A DNA stretch of 64,000 bases from Bacterioplanes sp965233665 (GTDB lineage Bacteria > Pseudomonadota > Gammaproteobacteria > Pseudomonadales > Oceanobacteraceae). The stretch spans positions 62,001 to 126,000 of the forward strand of contig CBDDTG010000015.1 in NCBI GenBank assembly GCA_965233665.1, read 5' to 3'. A model generated the notes under the pieces. That model searched no databases and was not told where the DNA came from. It saw only the letters and a program-made list of their open reading frames with translations. Both the position numbers and the translations under genes were made by a program. This document shows, piece after piece, positions 8,982 to 17,423 of this stretch (positions are counted from its first letter, which is position 1; every line of letters starts with the position of its first letter).

Positions 8982-10949
8982 TCAACTCTGGCTAATGTCA
9001 TGTAACCGCTTCGCCAGTGCCGTGGAGTTCTGGCTCATACCGTTTAGCTGGCTAGCGTCTTGGGCATTTTGCTCTGAAATCTGGCGAATCCGATCGGCGA
9101 GCTGGTCGATTTCATCGGTGACTCGCGCTTGTTCTTCTGCTGCCGTTGCAATGGAAGCCGTGCGGTCTCGAATTTGATCAAAGGCGCTAACGATGTCTGC
9201 GAAGCGCTCGCGTGCATGATTGGCACGCTCAATGGATTGCTCGGATAACTCCCGGCTTTGCTTTATAACAGCCACGCCTTGACGAGCAGCCGACTGCAGC
9301 TGAGCGATCATTGTGTCGATTTCACTGGCGGACTCTTGGGTGCGCTGGGCCAAGGTGCGCACTTCATCCGCCACCACCGCAAAGCCACGCCCTTGCTCTC
9401 CCGCCCGAGCGGCTTCAATGGCGGCATTGAGCGCCAGCAGGTTGGTTTGTTCCGAGATCGCCTTAATCACGTCCAACACAGTGCCGACACGCTCTGTGTC
9501 ATCGGCCAAGGTATCAATGACCTGCCCAGCGTCGGTTAACGCTTCGGCCAACTGACCAATGGCCTCAGCATTGCGCCCGACCACGTCACTGCCATTGTTC
9601 ACCAGCGCCACCGAGTCTTCTGCAGTTTGCGCAGCTTCGACCGTATTTTGAGAGACTTCATTGGCGCTGGCCGACATTTCTGTGATCGCAGTCGCTAGCG
9701 TGTGGTTTTCTTCGGTTTGCTGATGTGCGCGCTGGGTAAGTGTCTGACTCAGCGCATGAAGCGCCTCGGCACCGTCTTTAACGGCGACAGATTCGTCGCG
9801 CAGCTCATCGAGCAGTTGGTTAAGATGATCGCCATAACGGTTCACAGCGGTGCGCAGTTGCCCTATTTCATCGTCGCGGTAAATCGCTAAACGTTCCGTA
9901 CTGCGCCCCTGGGTCAGGGCTTCTATCTGCACTCGGGTTTCCACCAGCCAGCGAACAATCTGGCGGCCGTAAATCAACATCACCGCAATAAAAATCAACA
10001 TTAAGGGAATCATCACCGCATACAACCCCAGAGTGATGTACCTCAGCGTGCCCAGCGCAACGTCATCCGGCAGAATTAATCCAATGCGCCAGCCTTGTTG
10101 CGCCATATCCATCACCACCAGCTGCGATGAGTCCCCCCGAATCACCCCGGATGGCAGCTCATAGGCACCGGCACCTTGGCGCAAGGCGTCGGCCAGCGGT
10201 TGCAAGGTATTATCTGCGCGCACGGCATCCCTGAGTGGCTTGGTCGCCAATTCACTTCCACGCAGGCCAGGCATAGCAATCACTCGCCCGGTTTGATCCA
10301 AAGCCACGGCAACGCCGCCACTGCCTGCGCTTTGCTCGGCCAGCAAACGCGACATGTCTTCAAGCACTAAATCGATGGTAGCGACGCCCCAGAAGCGGCC
10401 ATTACGACGAATGGCTACGGTGCAGGTGGTCATGGCCACCCCAGAGGCCATATCAAAATACACCTCTGACCAAGCGCACTCTCCATCACGCAAGCCACGC
10501 CCTACCGTGTACCAACTTTCATTGTGATAACCGACGCCCGACGGGTCGTTGTAATCATCAAGCAGCGTCAGTCCGCCACCTGAGCGCGCCCAAAACAGCG
10601 ATGCACGCTTCTGACCGGCTATGAGCTGCCCGGGCTCAGGCCAAATGCCGCCTCCGGCGACGCTGGCATCACCAAAGTGGTGGATCAAGTCACGCATATG
10701 AGTTCGAAATTGCTGTTCGTCCGCCGGCAGTGTTTGCGCCAATGCCGCCATACTGCGGGTTAAGGTCGCGGCCGATGACAGCACGGCATGGATCTCAGCC
10801 ACCATGCCTTGGACTCGGCTATGAGCATGAGCACGGGCTTCTTCATACAACCTAGGCTGGGCTAACTGACTGGTAACAAGATAGATACTGATGGTGGCAG
10901 CCAGCAGCAGGGCAGCGCTGGCTATACGAATACGATCGCGAAGCAACAT
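8982..10949 (-). CDS. Methyl-accepting chemotaxis protein with periplasmic Cache-type sensor
   Basis: A 655-aa receptor. The first membrane helix is near residues 10-28. A large periplasmic domain of about 270 aa contains 'GGGIWPEPG', 'SWYTVGRGL', 'WSEVYFDMASGVAMTT' and 'GVATIDLVLEDM', a typical double-Cache pattern for small-molecule ligands. A second helix lies near 300-325, followed by HAMP and a signalling domain with 'EQTNLLALNAAIEAARAGE'. It is probably a transmembrane receptor for amino or organic acids, though the ligand cannot be read from the sequence. It is the last of three receptors in 11 kb. Confidence 0.94.
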   Translation of the reverse strand: MLLRDRIRIASAALLLAATISIYLVTSQLAQPRLYEEARAHAHSRVQGMVAEIHAVLSSAATLTRSMAALAQTLPADEQQFRTHMRDLIHHFGDASVAGGGIWPEPGQLIAGQKRASLFWARSGGGLTLLDDYNDPSGVGYHNESWYTVGRGLRDGECAWSEVYFDMASGVAMTTCTVAIRRNGRFWGVATIDLVLEDMSRLLAEQSAGSGGVAVALDQTGRVIAMPGLRGSELATKPLRDAVRADNTLQPLADALRQGAGAYELPSGVIRGDSSQLVVMDMAQQGWRIGLILPDDVALGTLRYITLGLYAVMIPLMLIFIAVMLIYGRQIVRWLVETRVQIEALTQGRSTERLAIYRDDEIGQLRTAVNRYGDHLNQLLDELRDESVAVKDGAEALHALSQTLTQRAHQQTEENHTLATAITEMSASANEVSQNTVEAAQTAEDSVALVNNGSDVVGRNAEAIGQLAEALTDAGQVIDTLADDTERVGTVLDVIKAISEQTNLLALNAAIEAARAGEQGRGFAVVADEVRTLAQRTQESASEIDTMIAQLQSAARQGVAVIKQSRELSEQSIERANHARERFADIVSAFDQIRDRTASIATAAEEQARVTDEIDQLADRIRQISEQNAQDASQLNGMSQNSTALAKRLHDISQS

Positions 10950-11110
10950 AAAGCAGTCTCATTCCGACGAGAAGAAAGTTGGCTTAAGGCCATCTACTTC
11001 TCATGCTATCGGCGGACTGCTTATTATGTTTAGTAATAACGAATCAAACTATAAGTCTTGCGGGTTCACTGAACCCGGCAGTCTAATGCTTTCTAAAGCC
11101 AGCACCGATA

Positions 11111-11482
11111 TTAGAACGGCACATCGTCGTCGTAGGCCGGTGGCGCAAAATCATCAGCAAACCCAGTGGCCGGGCCAGCCGATAAGCGCTCGACTTTCCA
11201 TGCTTGCAGGCTGGTGAAGCATTTTTCAGGTTTGCCCGGCGCATTCCACAACCGACCAGACAGGTTAAAAGTAACTTGGACTTCATCGCCTGGTTGAAAG
11301 CTGTCCAGTAAGGCACATTTGTCTTTGATCAGCTCCAGTGCGATGTAATTAGGGTAATCCGGGTTCTCACCCTCACCGCTCAATTTGACAACAAACTCAC
11401 GTTTGGTGAACCCATTTTGACCATACTCACGTGTTTGGTCGATTGAGTGAATAATCCCTTGGGCCTCAAAGCTTTTTGACAT
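11111..11482 (-). CDS. DUF3127 protein with SSB-like acidic C-terminal tip
   Basis: A 123-aa protein whose N-terminal 90 residues ('YGQNGFTKREFVV', 'YIALELIKDKCALLD', 'GDEVQVTFNLSGR') match the DUF3127 OB-fold-like family, best known in Bacteroidetes. After a flexible stretch it ends 'PPAYDDDVPF', almost the same as the DDDIPF tip of single-stranded DNA-binding protein, which recruits repair and replication enzymes. This suggests a nucleic-acid role with SSB-type partner docking. It is a single gene on the minus strand, with no operon partner in close range. Confidence 0.75.
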   Translation of the reverse strand: MSKSFEAQGIIHSIDQTREYGQNGFTKREFVVKLSGEGENPDYPNYIALELIKDKCALLDSFQPGDEVQVTFNLSGRLWNAPGKPEKCFTSLQAWKVERLSAGPATGFADDFAPPAYDDDVPF

Positions 11483-11549
11483 GCTATTACCTGATTTCTT
11501 GGTCTTGATGAATGGGCGGCATCATAACATTGCACACACTCAGCGCCAG

Positions 11550-11831
11550 CTAAGCGGTAAGGATGGTGATTTTTTCATCGGTTTCCAAAATCGGCTGAAT
11601 GGAAGCAATGGCATTGCGCCGTTCTTGCGAGGTCAGCCATTGATTCCAGGCCTCCTGGTTCTGCCAATTGGTGATAATGACGCGATGGTTATCATTTTTC
11701 ATGTCTTTGTAGGTCGCGCCAGAAACGTATCCCTGAGCCTCCAGCATGGCGCGCAAGGTATCCTTTATCGCTTGGTCGTAGGTTGACTCCATACCAGCGG
11801 CAATGTGACGTTCGATGATGACCTTGATCAT
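11550..11831 (-). CDS. Antibiotic biosynthesis monooxygenase (ABM) family protein
   Basis: A 93-aa single-domain ferredoxin-like protein: 'MIKVIIERHIAAGMESTYDQ' at the start, central 'GYVSGATYKDMKN' and 'RVIITNWQNQEAWNQW'. ABM proteins act as small dimeric oxygenases or heme/quinone-modifying enzymes. The ATG at 11831 has AAGGAG 8 nt upstream; longer in-frame extensions have no ribosome site. No substrate can be inferred. Confidence 0.82.
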   Translation of the reverse strand: MIKVIIERHIAAGMESTYDQAIKDTLRAMLEAQGYVSGATYKDMKNDNHRVIITNWQNQEAWNQWLTSQERRNAIASIQPILETDEKITILTA

Positions 11832-11925
11832 GGTTAAGATCTCCTTGTTTATCCTAGGGAACCACAGTGATCTGAGCATACCCAATATTAATGAAGAAAT
11901 GGAATGAGCGAGCACATTTAAGCCT

Positions 11926-12639
11926 ATGACAACAACATTAGTGAGTGGTAGCCACGGCGGTATTGGTCGCGCTTTGGTAATCGAGCAGTTGAAATTAGGG
12001 CCAGTTATCAGCCTATCGAGGCACCCCGCCCCGCCCGCAGGCATCGACAGCCAACAGCTGACGCACATACAAGTAGATCTGAACAAGCCAGAGAGTGTGG
12101 CCGAATTAAAAAACGCATTAAAAGACCACAGTATTCAGCGTGTGTTTGCCTGCCAGGGGCTGTTGCATGACCGGCAACACCGGCCCGAGAAGTCCTTATC
12201 AGCACTAAACGCCGAGTGGCTGCTGCACAGCATGAACGTTAATGTCATGAGCCATGTGCACCTAGCCCAAGCCTTGGCGAGCAAAGTTAGCCGCCAACAG
12301 CCTCTGCGCTGGCTGTCTTTATCAGCCAAAGTTGGCAGTATTGAAGACAATTATTTAGGTGGTTGGTACAGCTATCGAATGAGCAAAGCGGCGCTAAACA
12401 TGTGGATTAAAAATCTGGCCATTGAATGGGGGCGCAAGAGTCCGCACAGCATCATTGCGGCCGTTCACCCCGGCACCACCGACACCGATTTATCGCTACC
12501 GTTTCAGGCCAATGTCAGCCAAGACAAACTCTACTCCCCCTCCCTAACGGGCGAGCGACTCAGCCAGGTTATGGCCAATCTTTCAGCAAAGGACCACGCC
12601 AAACTGCTGTTTTGGGATGGCTCGCACATACCTTGGTAA
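11926..12639 (+). CDS. SDR family oxidoreductase (C-factor-like)
   Basis: A 237-aa short-chain dehydrogenase/reductase. The nucleotide-binding turn is 'GSHGGIGRA' at the N-terminus, 'ACQGLLH' stands where NAG-type motifs usually lie, and the catalytic YxxxK is 'YRMSK' in the expected place about residue 145. The family uses NAD(P)H on diverse alcohols and ketones; similarity is closest to C-factor-type SDRs. It is divergent from the ABM gene. The substrate is unknown. Confidence 0.85.
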   Translation: MTTTLVSGSHGGIGRALVIEQLKLGPVISLSRHPAPPAGIDSQQLTHIQVDLNKPESVAELKNALKDHSIQRVFACQGLLHDRQHRPEKSLSALNAEWLLHSMNVNVMSHVHLAQALASKVSRQQPLRWLSLSAKVGSIEDNYLGGWYSYRMSKAALNMWIKNLAIEWGRKSPHSIIAAVHPGTTDTDLSLPFQANVSQDKLYSPSLTGERLSQVMANLSAKDHAKLLFWDGSHIPW

Positions 12640-12730
12640 ACGGCCACAGTGGCCAAAGCAACAGGCAAACCGCCCATTTGAGCGCTAATATTGAGAGTAT
12701 GCTAATCACAACTGGCTGCTCGGGGGTCCT

Positions 12731-12907
12731 ATGAAACATCCCTTATCACCGCATGTACGCAAAGATATCTTGTCGCGCTGGTTTGCTATTCGCCAACACG
12801 ATGCCGATCGCAGCGAAGAGCTGCAACAGCGCCAACAACAAAGCCAGCCGCCCTCAAAAGAGCACGAGCATTGGCTCAACGCTTTTTTTCACAGTTGGCG
12901 TCCTTAA
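12731..12907 (+). CDS. Small hypothetical protein (58 aa)
   Basis: An ATG-initiated 58-aa frame beginning 'MKHPLSPHVRKDILSRW', with a Gln-rich middle and ending 'WLNAFFHSWRP'. It is charged, soluble and has no signal or membrane segment. It lies 91 bp after the SDR gene on the same strand; the ribosome site (GGGGGT) is weak. The amino-acid pattern looks like real coding sequence, but I do not recognise a family. Confidence 0.5.
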   Translation: MKHPLSPHVRKDILSRWFAIRQHDADRSEELQQRQQQSQPPSKEHEHWLNAFFHSWRP

Positions 12908-13041
12908 CTAAACCAATGATTAAGCTTAGGCGGCAAAGTCGACCTAACCCGTAGCGATGGCATAATCGGCTTGAGCCGCTTGATTGCTGTGTATGCCCAC
13001 TCCATAAGTCGAACAACGCCCTACTAATAATGTTAATGGCT

Positions 13042-13671
13042 TTAACGCAACTGCCGTTTTACAAACTCTGCCACCCACAGTGCCGCTTGTTGCAGATGCT
13101 TTTCATGACTATGGCCACTCGCTTTGCGTGGCTTCAGATCATGATTGCCATCCGCCAACCATTGCAACTGTAATTGCTTATCCAACGCATAGTGGCTCAC
13201 TTCCTCAAGACTGCCCATCGCATCGCGCTCACCTTGAACGATCAGCTGGGGAACTCGCAACGACTGTAAATGTTCGGTTCGCAAGCGCTCAGGTTTGCCC
13301 GCCGGATGAAATGGATACCCCAAGCACACACAGGCTCGAATCAAGGGATCTGAGTCATCCGCTTGTGCCAACATGGATGCAATACGTCCACCCATCGATT
13401 TACCGCCCACCACGCAGGGTTGATTCAACTGTTGAACCTGTTCGAGGTAAGCCTGCAGCAGAATATTCGCGCGATCAGGGGGACGCTTTTTACCGTCCTG
13501 CTGACGCTTGAGCATGTACGGGAAATCGAATCGCCCCACACGAACCCCGTGCTGCGCCAACATTTCCACCATGCGTTGCATGAAATCACTGCCACTGTCG
13601 GCACCGGCACCGTGCGCCAATATCAATATCGGACCCTCTTCCGGCCCATCAAAACGTAGAGTTTTAGACAT
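13042..13671 (-). CDS. Alpha/beta hydrolase (Tex30/KANL3-like)
   Basis: A 209-aa hydrolase. 'LILAHGAGADSGSDF' forms the oxyanion-hole region, 'GGKSMGGRIAS' carries the nucleophile serine, and 'QLIVQGERDAMG' and 'ADGNHDLKPRK' carry the acid and histidine. This order matches the predicted hydrolases related to dienelactone hydrolase (COG3571 type). The ATG at 13671 begins 'MSKTLRFDG'; an upstream in-frame start would add an unlikely tail. The gene is divergent from ccoN across a 389-bp structured gap. The substrate is unknown. Confidence 0.85.
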   Translation of the reverse strand: MSKTLRFDGPEEGPILILAHGAGADSGSDFMQRMVEMLAQHGVRVGRFDFPYMLKRQQDGKKRPPDRANILLQAYLEQVQQLNQPCVVGGKSMGGRIASMLAQADDSDPLIRACVCLGYPFHPAGKPERLRTEHLQSLRVPQLIVQGERDAMGSLEEVSHYALDKQLQLQWLADGNHDLKPRKASGHSHEKHLQQAALWVAEFVKRQLR

Positions 13672-13830
13672 AATCTCTGCTGATTGTATAAAGATGGAAC
13701 AACTAGAATACGACCACAAAAGTGGGCTAGATAACGCGTAAACTCGCCTTGCTTTGCACGCTCACAGGCTGGGTTCTTGCTCTGCATCAATATATTGCCT
13801 TGTCGGCCTACTATGATGCATCTGTCCACC

Positions 13831-13932
13831 AGTAGAACAGCGTGTTTCTACTGATTGGTAGAAGGTGCCTAAGGCGAGCACAGGAAGCCTGTTTTTTCGG
13901 CAGGGTTCTAGAAAAGAATCCGCAGCACCTTC
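13831..13932 (+). promoter_or_regulatory. Structured leader with alternative hairpins upstream of ccoN
   Basis: The arms are AGTAGAA (13831-13837), TTCTACT (13846-13852), GTAGAA (13858-13863) and GAAGGTGC (13861-13868), the last paired with GCACCTTC (13925-13932). Arm 2 can pair with arm 1 or arm 3, and arm 3 overlaps the start of the next stem. Inside the last stem lies ACAGG-AAG-CCTGT followed by six T (13880-13897), a small terminator-like hairpin. This is what attenuators look like, but no family of leader RNA is recognised. The rest of the 389-bp gap (13672-14060) shows no other clear feature, and no consensus Fnr/Anr site was found. Confidence 0.35.
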
Positions 13933-14060
13933 GGTAACTGGGGTTAACTCCATGTTATTCAAGGTGTTTACCGGCATTACGTTGCAAATAGCAGGGTCTG
14001 CCGGGATAATGGCGCACCGTTTTTTAACCCTCAATCCTCGCTGTTAAATGGAATCTGATC

Positions 14061-15494
14061 ATGAGCACAGCATTTGACCATCCCGAGTACAACTACAAGG
14101 TGGTAAGACAATTTGCCATCATGACGGTAGTTTGGGGCATCGTCGGTATGGCGGTCGGTGTATTAATCGCCGCTCAGCTGGCCTGGCCTGCACTGAACTT
14201 TGATACCCCTTGGCTGTCATTCGGACGCTTGCGCCCGCTGCACACCAATGCGGTTATTTTTGCGTTTGGCGGTAGCGCCCTGTTCGCCACCTCATACTAC
14301 ATTGTGCAGCGTACCTGCCGCACTCGCTTGTTCTCGGACACCTTGGCAGCGTTCACCTTCTGGGGTTGGAACGCCATCATCGTGGCTGCGGCGATTACGT
14401 TACCGCTCGGCTTTACTTCGACTAAAGAGTACGCCGAGCTGGAGTGGCCCATCGACATCGCGGTTGCCATTGTTTGGGTAGCATACGTGATCAACTTCCT
14501 GGGAACCGTCGCAATTCGTAAAGAAAGCCACATTTACGTGGCCAACTGGTTCTTTGCTGCGTTCATGATCATGGTGGCGATTCTCTACATCGGCAACAAC
14601 TTGGCTGTGCCTGTGTCGATGTTTAAATCGTATTCTGTTTATGCCGGTACCGTAGACGCCATGGTGCAATGGTGGTGGGGCCACAATGCGGTGGGCTTCT
14701 TCCTGACTGCGGGCTTCCTCGGCATCATGTACTACTTCGTGCCTAAGCAAGCCGGCCGCCCGGTTTATTCTTACCGTCTGTCGATTGTTCACTTCTGGGC
14801 GCTGATCTCTATTTATGTATGGGCCGGTGGTCACCACCTGCACTACTCCGCCTTGCCAGACTGGGCACAAACTGCCGGCATGATTATGTCTTTGATTCTG
14901 TTAGCGCCGAGCTGGGGCGGCATGATCAACGGCATGATGACGCTATCAGGCGCTTGGCATAAGCTGCGCAACGATCCTATCTTGCGCTTCTTGGTGGTTT
15001 CTCTGTCGTTCTACGGCATGTCGACTTTTGAAGGTCCGATGATGTCGATCAAGACAGTAAACGCTCTGTCACACAACACTGACTGGACCATCGGTCACGT
15101 GCACTCTGGTGCTCTGGGTTGGGTGGCTATGGTCTCGATTGGTGCTTTGTATCACCTGATTCCAATTATGTTTGGCCGCAAAGCGGGCGACATGCACTCA
15201 GCCAAACTGATTAACGTACATTTCTGGCTGTCCACCATTGGCACCGTACTTTACATCGCTGCTATGTGGGTGAATGGCATCATGCAAGGTCTGATGTGGC
15301 GCGCTGTGAATGCCGACGGCACACTGACTTACAGCTTTGTTGAATCGGTAGAAGCCTCTCATGGTGGCTACGTTGTTCGTGTGCTGGGTGGCGCCTTGTT
15401 CCTGCTGGGCATGCTGCTGATGGCCTACAACGTGTACATGACTGCGCGCACCGCGAATAAAGAAGCCGCGAACGCAGTACCGGCACAGGCGTAA
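14061..15494 (+). CDS. ccoN: cbb3-type cytochrome c oxidase subunit I
   Basis: A 477-aa catalytic subunit of the high-affinity terminal oxidase, reducing oxygen to water and pumping protons. Twelve or so membrane helices are visible. Histidines for heme b, heme b3 and CuB fall in 'RPLHTNAVIFAFGG', 'VQWWWGHNAVGFFLTAGFL', 'SIYVWAGGHHLHYSALPDW' and 'GHVHSGALGWVA'. The Tyr of the Tyr-His cross-link typical of the cbb3 class is expected in helix VII. It is the first gene of ccoNOQP. This enzyme supports growth at low oxygen. Confidence 0.97.
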   Translation: MSTAFDHPEYNYKVVRQFAIMTVVWGIVGMAVGVLIAAQLAWPALNFDTPWLSFGRLRPLHTNAVIFAFGGSALFATSYYIVQRTCRTRLFSDTLAAFTFWGWNAIIVAAAITLPLGFTSTKEYAELEWPIDIAVAIVWVAYVINFLGTVAIRKESHIYVANWFFAAFMIMVAILYIGNNLAVPVSMFKSYSVYAGTVDAMVQWWWGHNAVGFFLTAGFLGIMYYFVPKQAGRPVYSYRLSIVHFWALISIYVWAGGHHLHYSALPDWAQTAGMIMSLILLAPSWGGMINGMMTLSGAWHKLRNDPILRFLVVSLSFYGMSTFEGPMMSIKTVNALSHNTDWTIGHVHSGALGWVAMVSIGALYHLIPIMFGRKAGDMHSAKLINVHFWLSTIGTVLYIAAMWVNGIMQGLMWRAVNADGTLTYSFVESVEASHGGYVVRVLGGALFLLGMLLMAYNVYMTARTANKEAANAVPAQA

Positions 15495-15507
15495 GGAGTA
15501 GTAAACC

Positions 15508-16116
15508 ATGATTAAGCATGATGATATTGAACGCAGTTTACCCCTGATGGTGGTGATGATTGTCATCGCCTTAAGCTGGGGTGGCATGGTAGAGATCGTT
15601 CCACTGTTCTTCCATGACGACACCACCGAGCCGGTCGAAGGGTTAAAGCCTCTGAGCGCGTTGGAGCTGGAAGGTCGTGATATTTACATTCGCGAAGGCT
15701 GTCACGTTTGCCACACCCAGATGGTGCGTCCTTTCCGTGCAGAAACCGAGCGCTATGGCCCCTACTCCGTTGCCGGCGAGTCCGTGTATGAGCACCCGTT
15801 CCTGTGGGGTTCAAAACGTACGGGTCCAGACCTGGCGCGCCTGGGTGGCCGTTACTCCGACGAGTGGCACCGTGCACACATGTACAACCCACGTGACGTA
15901 GTGCCCGAGTCCATTATGCCGTCCTACCCGTGGCTGTTCGAAAACAAGGTCGATGGCCGTGACACACCTAAGAAAATGAAAGCTCTGCGTATGGTCGGTG
16001 TGCCATATACAGAAGCAGACATCGAAGGTGCGAAAGACGCGGTAGATGGCAAACCTGAAATCGAAGCGCTGGTTGCTTACCTGCAGCAACTGGGCACAGT
16101 GATCACTAAACGGTAA
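15508..16116 (+). CDS. ccoO: cbb3-type cytochrome c oxidase subunit II (monoheme)
   Basis: A 202-aa membrane-anchored cytochrome c. One N-terminal helix ('LMVVMIVIALSWGGMVEIV') is followed by a periplasmic domain with the single heme motif 'CHVCH' and the distal methionine region 'SIMPSYPWL'. It passes electrons from CcoP to CcoN. A strong AAGGAG lies upstream of the ATG, 13 bp after the ccoN stop, so the two are co-translated. Confidence 0.97.
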   Translation: MIKHDDIERSLPLMVVMIVIALSWGGMVEIVPLFFHDDTTEPVEGLKPLSALELEGRDIYIREGCHVCHTQMVRPFRAETERYGPYSVAGESVYEHPFLWGSKRTGPDLARLGGRYSDEWHRAHMYNPRDVVPESIMPSYPWLFENKVDGRDTPKKMKALRMVGVPYTEADIEGAKDAVDGKPEIEALVAYLQQLGTVITKR

Positions 16117-16120
16117 CCCT

Positions 16121-16300
16121 ATGGACATTAACGACGTGCGCGGTTTGGGCTCGATTTTCGCCCTCATCGCTTTTGCCGGAATCTTCTGGTGGGCTTACGG
16201 CAGCAGTCGCCGTAAGCGCTTTGACGACGACGCTCACATTCCGTTTCAAGAAGACGACGACGGAATGCCGCTGCACGACGATAACGATCGGAGTAAATAA
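16121..16300 (+). CDS. ccoQ: cbb3-type oxidase small subunit
   Basis: A 59-aa protein with one membrane helix ('GSIFALIAFAGIFWWAYG'), a basic 'SSRRKR' stop-transfer and an acidic tail ('EDDDGMPLHDD'). Position between ccoO and ccoP, length and layout match CcoQ, which stabilises the oxidase complex. It starts 4 bp after the ccoO stop and ends 3 bp before ccoP. Confidence 0.92.
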   Translation: MDINDVRGLGSIFALIAFAGIFWWAYGSSRRKRFDDDAHIPFQEDDDGMPLHDDNDRSK

Positions 16301-16303
16301 GAT

Positions 16304-17227
16304 ATGTTAGATTCATTCTGGCAAGGATGGATCCTAGTGATCACACTGGGTTCCATCATCGGTTGCGGGTTGCTGATTCAGTACACTAGCCGCGGCCAAC
16401 GTAAAGAAGAAACCGACGAGACCACCGGCCACAACTACGATGGTATCGAAGAGCTGGATAACCCACTGCCACGCTGGTGGGTCATGATGTTCTGGTCAAC
16501 CATCGTGTTTGCCGTGGCGTACATGGGTGTTTATGGCTTTGGTAACATCAAAGGCTTTCTAACCGTTGAAGTTGACGGTGAACAAGTCGCTTGGAGCTCG
16601 CACAACCAGTGGAAAGAAGAAGTACAATCCTTCGAGCAGAAAATTGCCCCACTGTACAACGAGTATGCCGAAACACCGATTGCCGAGCTGATTCACAATG
16701 AAGAAGCCATGCAAACCGGTCAGCGTCTGTTCAAGAGCAACTGCTCTGTGTGTCATGGCACCACAGCCAAAGGCGCTCGCGGCTTCCCGAACCTGACCGA
16801 TGATGACTGGCTGTACGGCGGTGAACCTGAAAACATCGTGCAGACCATTACCCACGGTCGTATTGCAGCCATGCCAGCGTGGCAAAGCGTTTTGGGTGAT
16901 GAAGGTGTTGCCGACATGACCCAATACGTGCGCAGCCTGTCGGGCCTGGAGCACGATGCTGCCGCGGCTGAACGCGCTGCACCTAAGTTCCAGCAAAACT
17001 GCATGGTGTGCCACGGTGCCAATGGCAAAGGCAATCAGCTGCTGGGCGCGCCTAACCTGACCGACGAAATCTGGTTGTACGGTGGCTCGACCAAAGACAT
17101 CGCCTTTACTCTGAAAAATGGACGCAACGGTCGTATGCCAAACTTCAGCGAAATTTGGGATACCAACACCAAGCAGAAAATCCATGTGGTTTCAGCGTAT
17201 GTCTACTCTTTGTCGCAAGACAAATAA
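16304..17227 (+). CDS. ccoP: cbb3-type cytochrome c oxidase subunit III (diheme)
   Basis: A 307-aa diheme cytochrome c. Two N-terminal membrane helices ('WILVITLGSIIGCGLLIQ' and 'WWVMMFWSTIVFAVAYMGVYG') precede two class-I cytochrome domains with heme motifs 'CSVCH' (about residue 146) and 'CMVCH' (about 228). Each has a matching methionine segment ('GRIAAMPAW', 'GRNGRMPNF'). It accepts electrons from the bc1 complex via soluble cytochrome and feeds CcoO. It is the last gene before a strong terminator. Confidence 0.97.
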   Translation: MLDSFWQGWILVITLGSIIGCGLLIQYTSRGQRKEETDETTGHNYDGIEELDNPLPRWWVMMFWSTIVFAVAYMGVYGFGNIKGFLTVEVDGEQVAWSSHNQWKEEVQSFEQKIAPLYNEYAETPIAELIHNEEAMQTGQRLFKSNCSVCHGTTAKGARGFPNLTDDDWLYGGEPENIVQTITHGRIAAMPAWQSVLGDEGVADMTQYVRSLSGLEHDAAAAERAAPKFQQNCMVCHGANGKGNQLLGAPNLTDEIWLYGGSTKDIAFTLKNGRNGRMPNFSEIWDTNTKQKIHVVSAYVYSLSQDK

Positions 17228-17276
17228 GGCACTTAACTGGGAGTCTGCGCACTCTTGAGCTAAGGCAAGAAACCAG

Positions 17277-17304
17277 AAAAAAGCGGCTTTAGGGCCGCTT
17301 TTTT
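17277..17304 (+). terminator. Intrinsic terminator after ccoNOQP
   Basis: A GC stem GCGGC/GCCGC is extended by A:T pairs (AAAAAAGCGGC against GCCGCTTTTTT) and followed by six T. It ends the ccoNOQP transcript and separates it from ccoG. The A-run on the other side would let it work on both strands. Confidence 0.9.
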
Positions 17305-17423
17305 CGTTATCGGCGCAGCCTCAACACTATATAATCAGAGCGTTATATACATAGAGCGTTACTCGCCCCAACCGGACGCAAAACGCCCGCACATGCACCG
17401 CAGCCATAAGGTGATTTGCTGTT

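Noticed and set aside
13762..14047. Short frames on both strands in the ccoN upstream gap
   Set aside because: No ribosome sites and no protein-like composition; the region is better explained by RNA structure.
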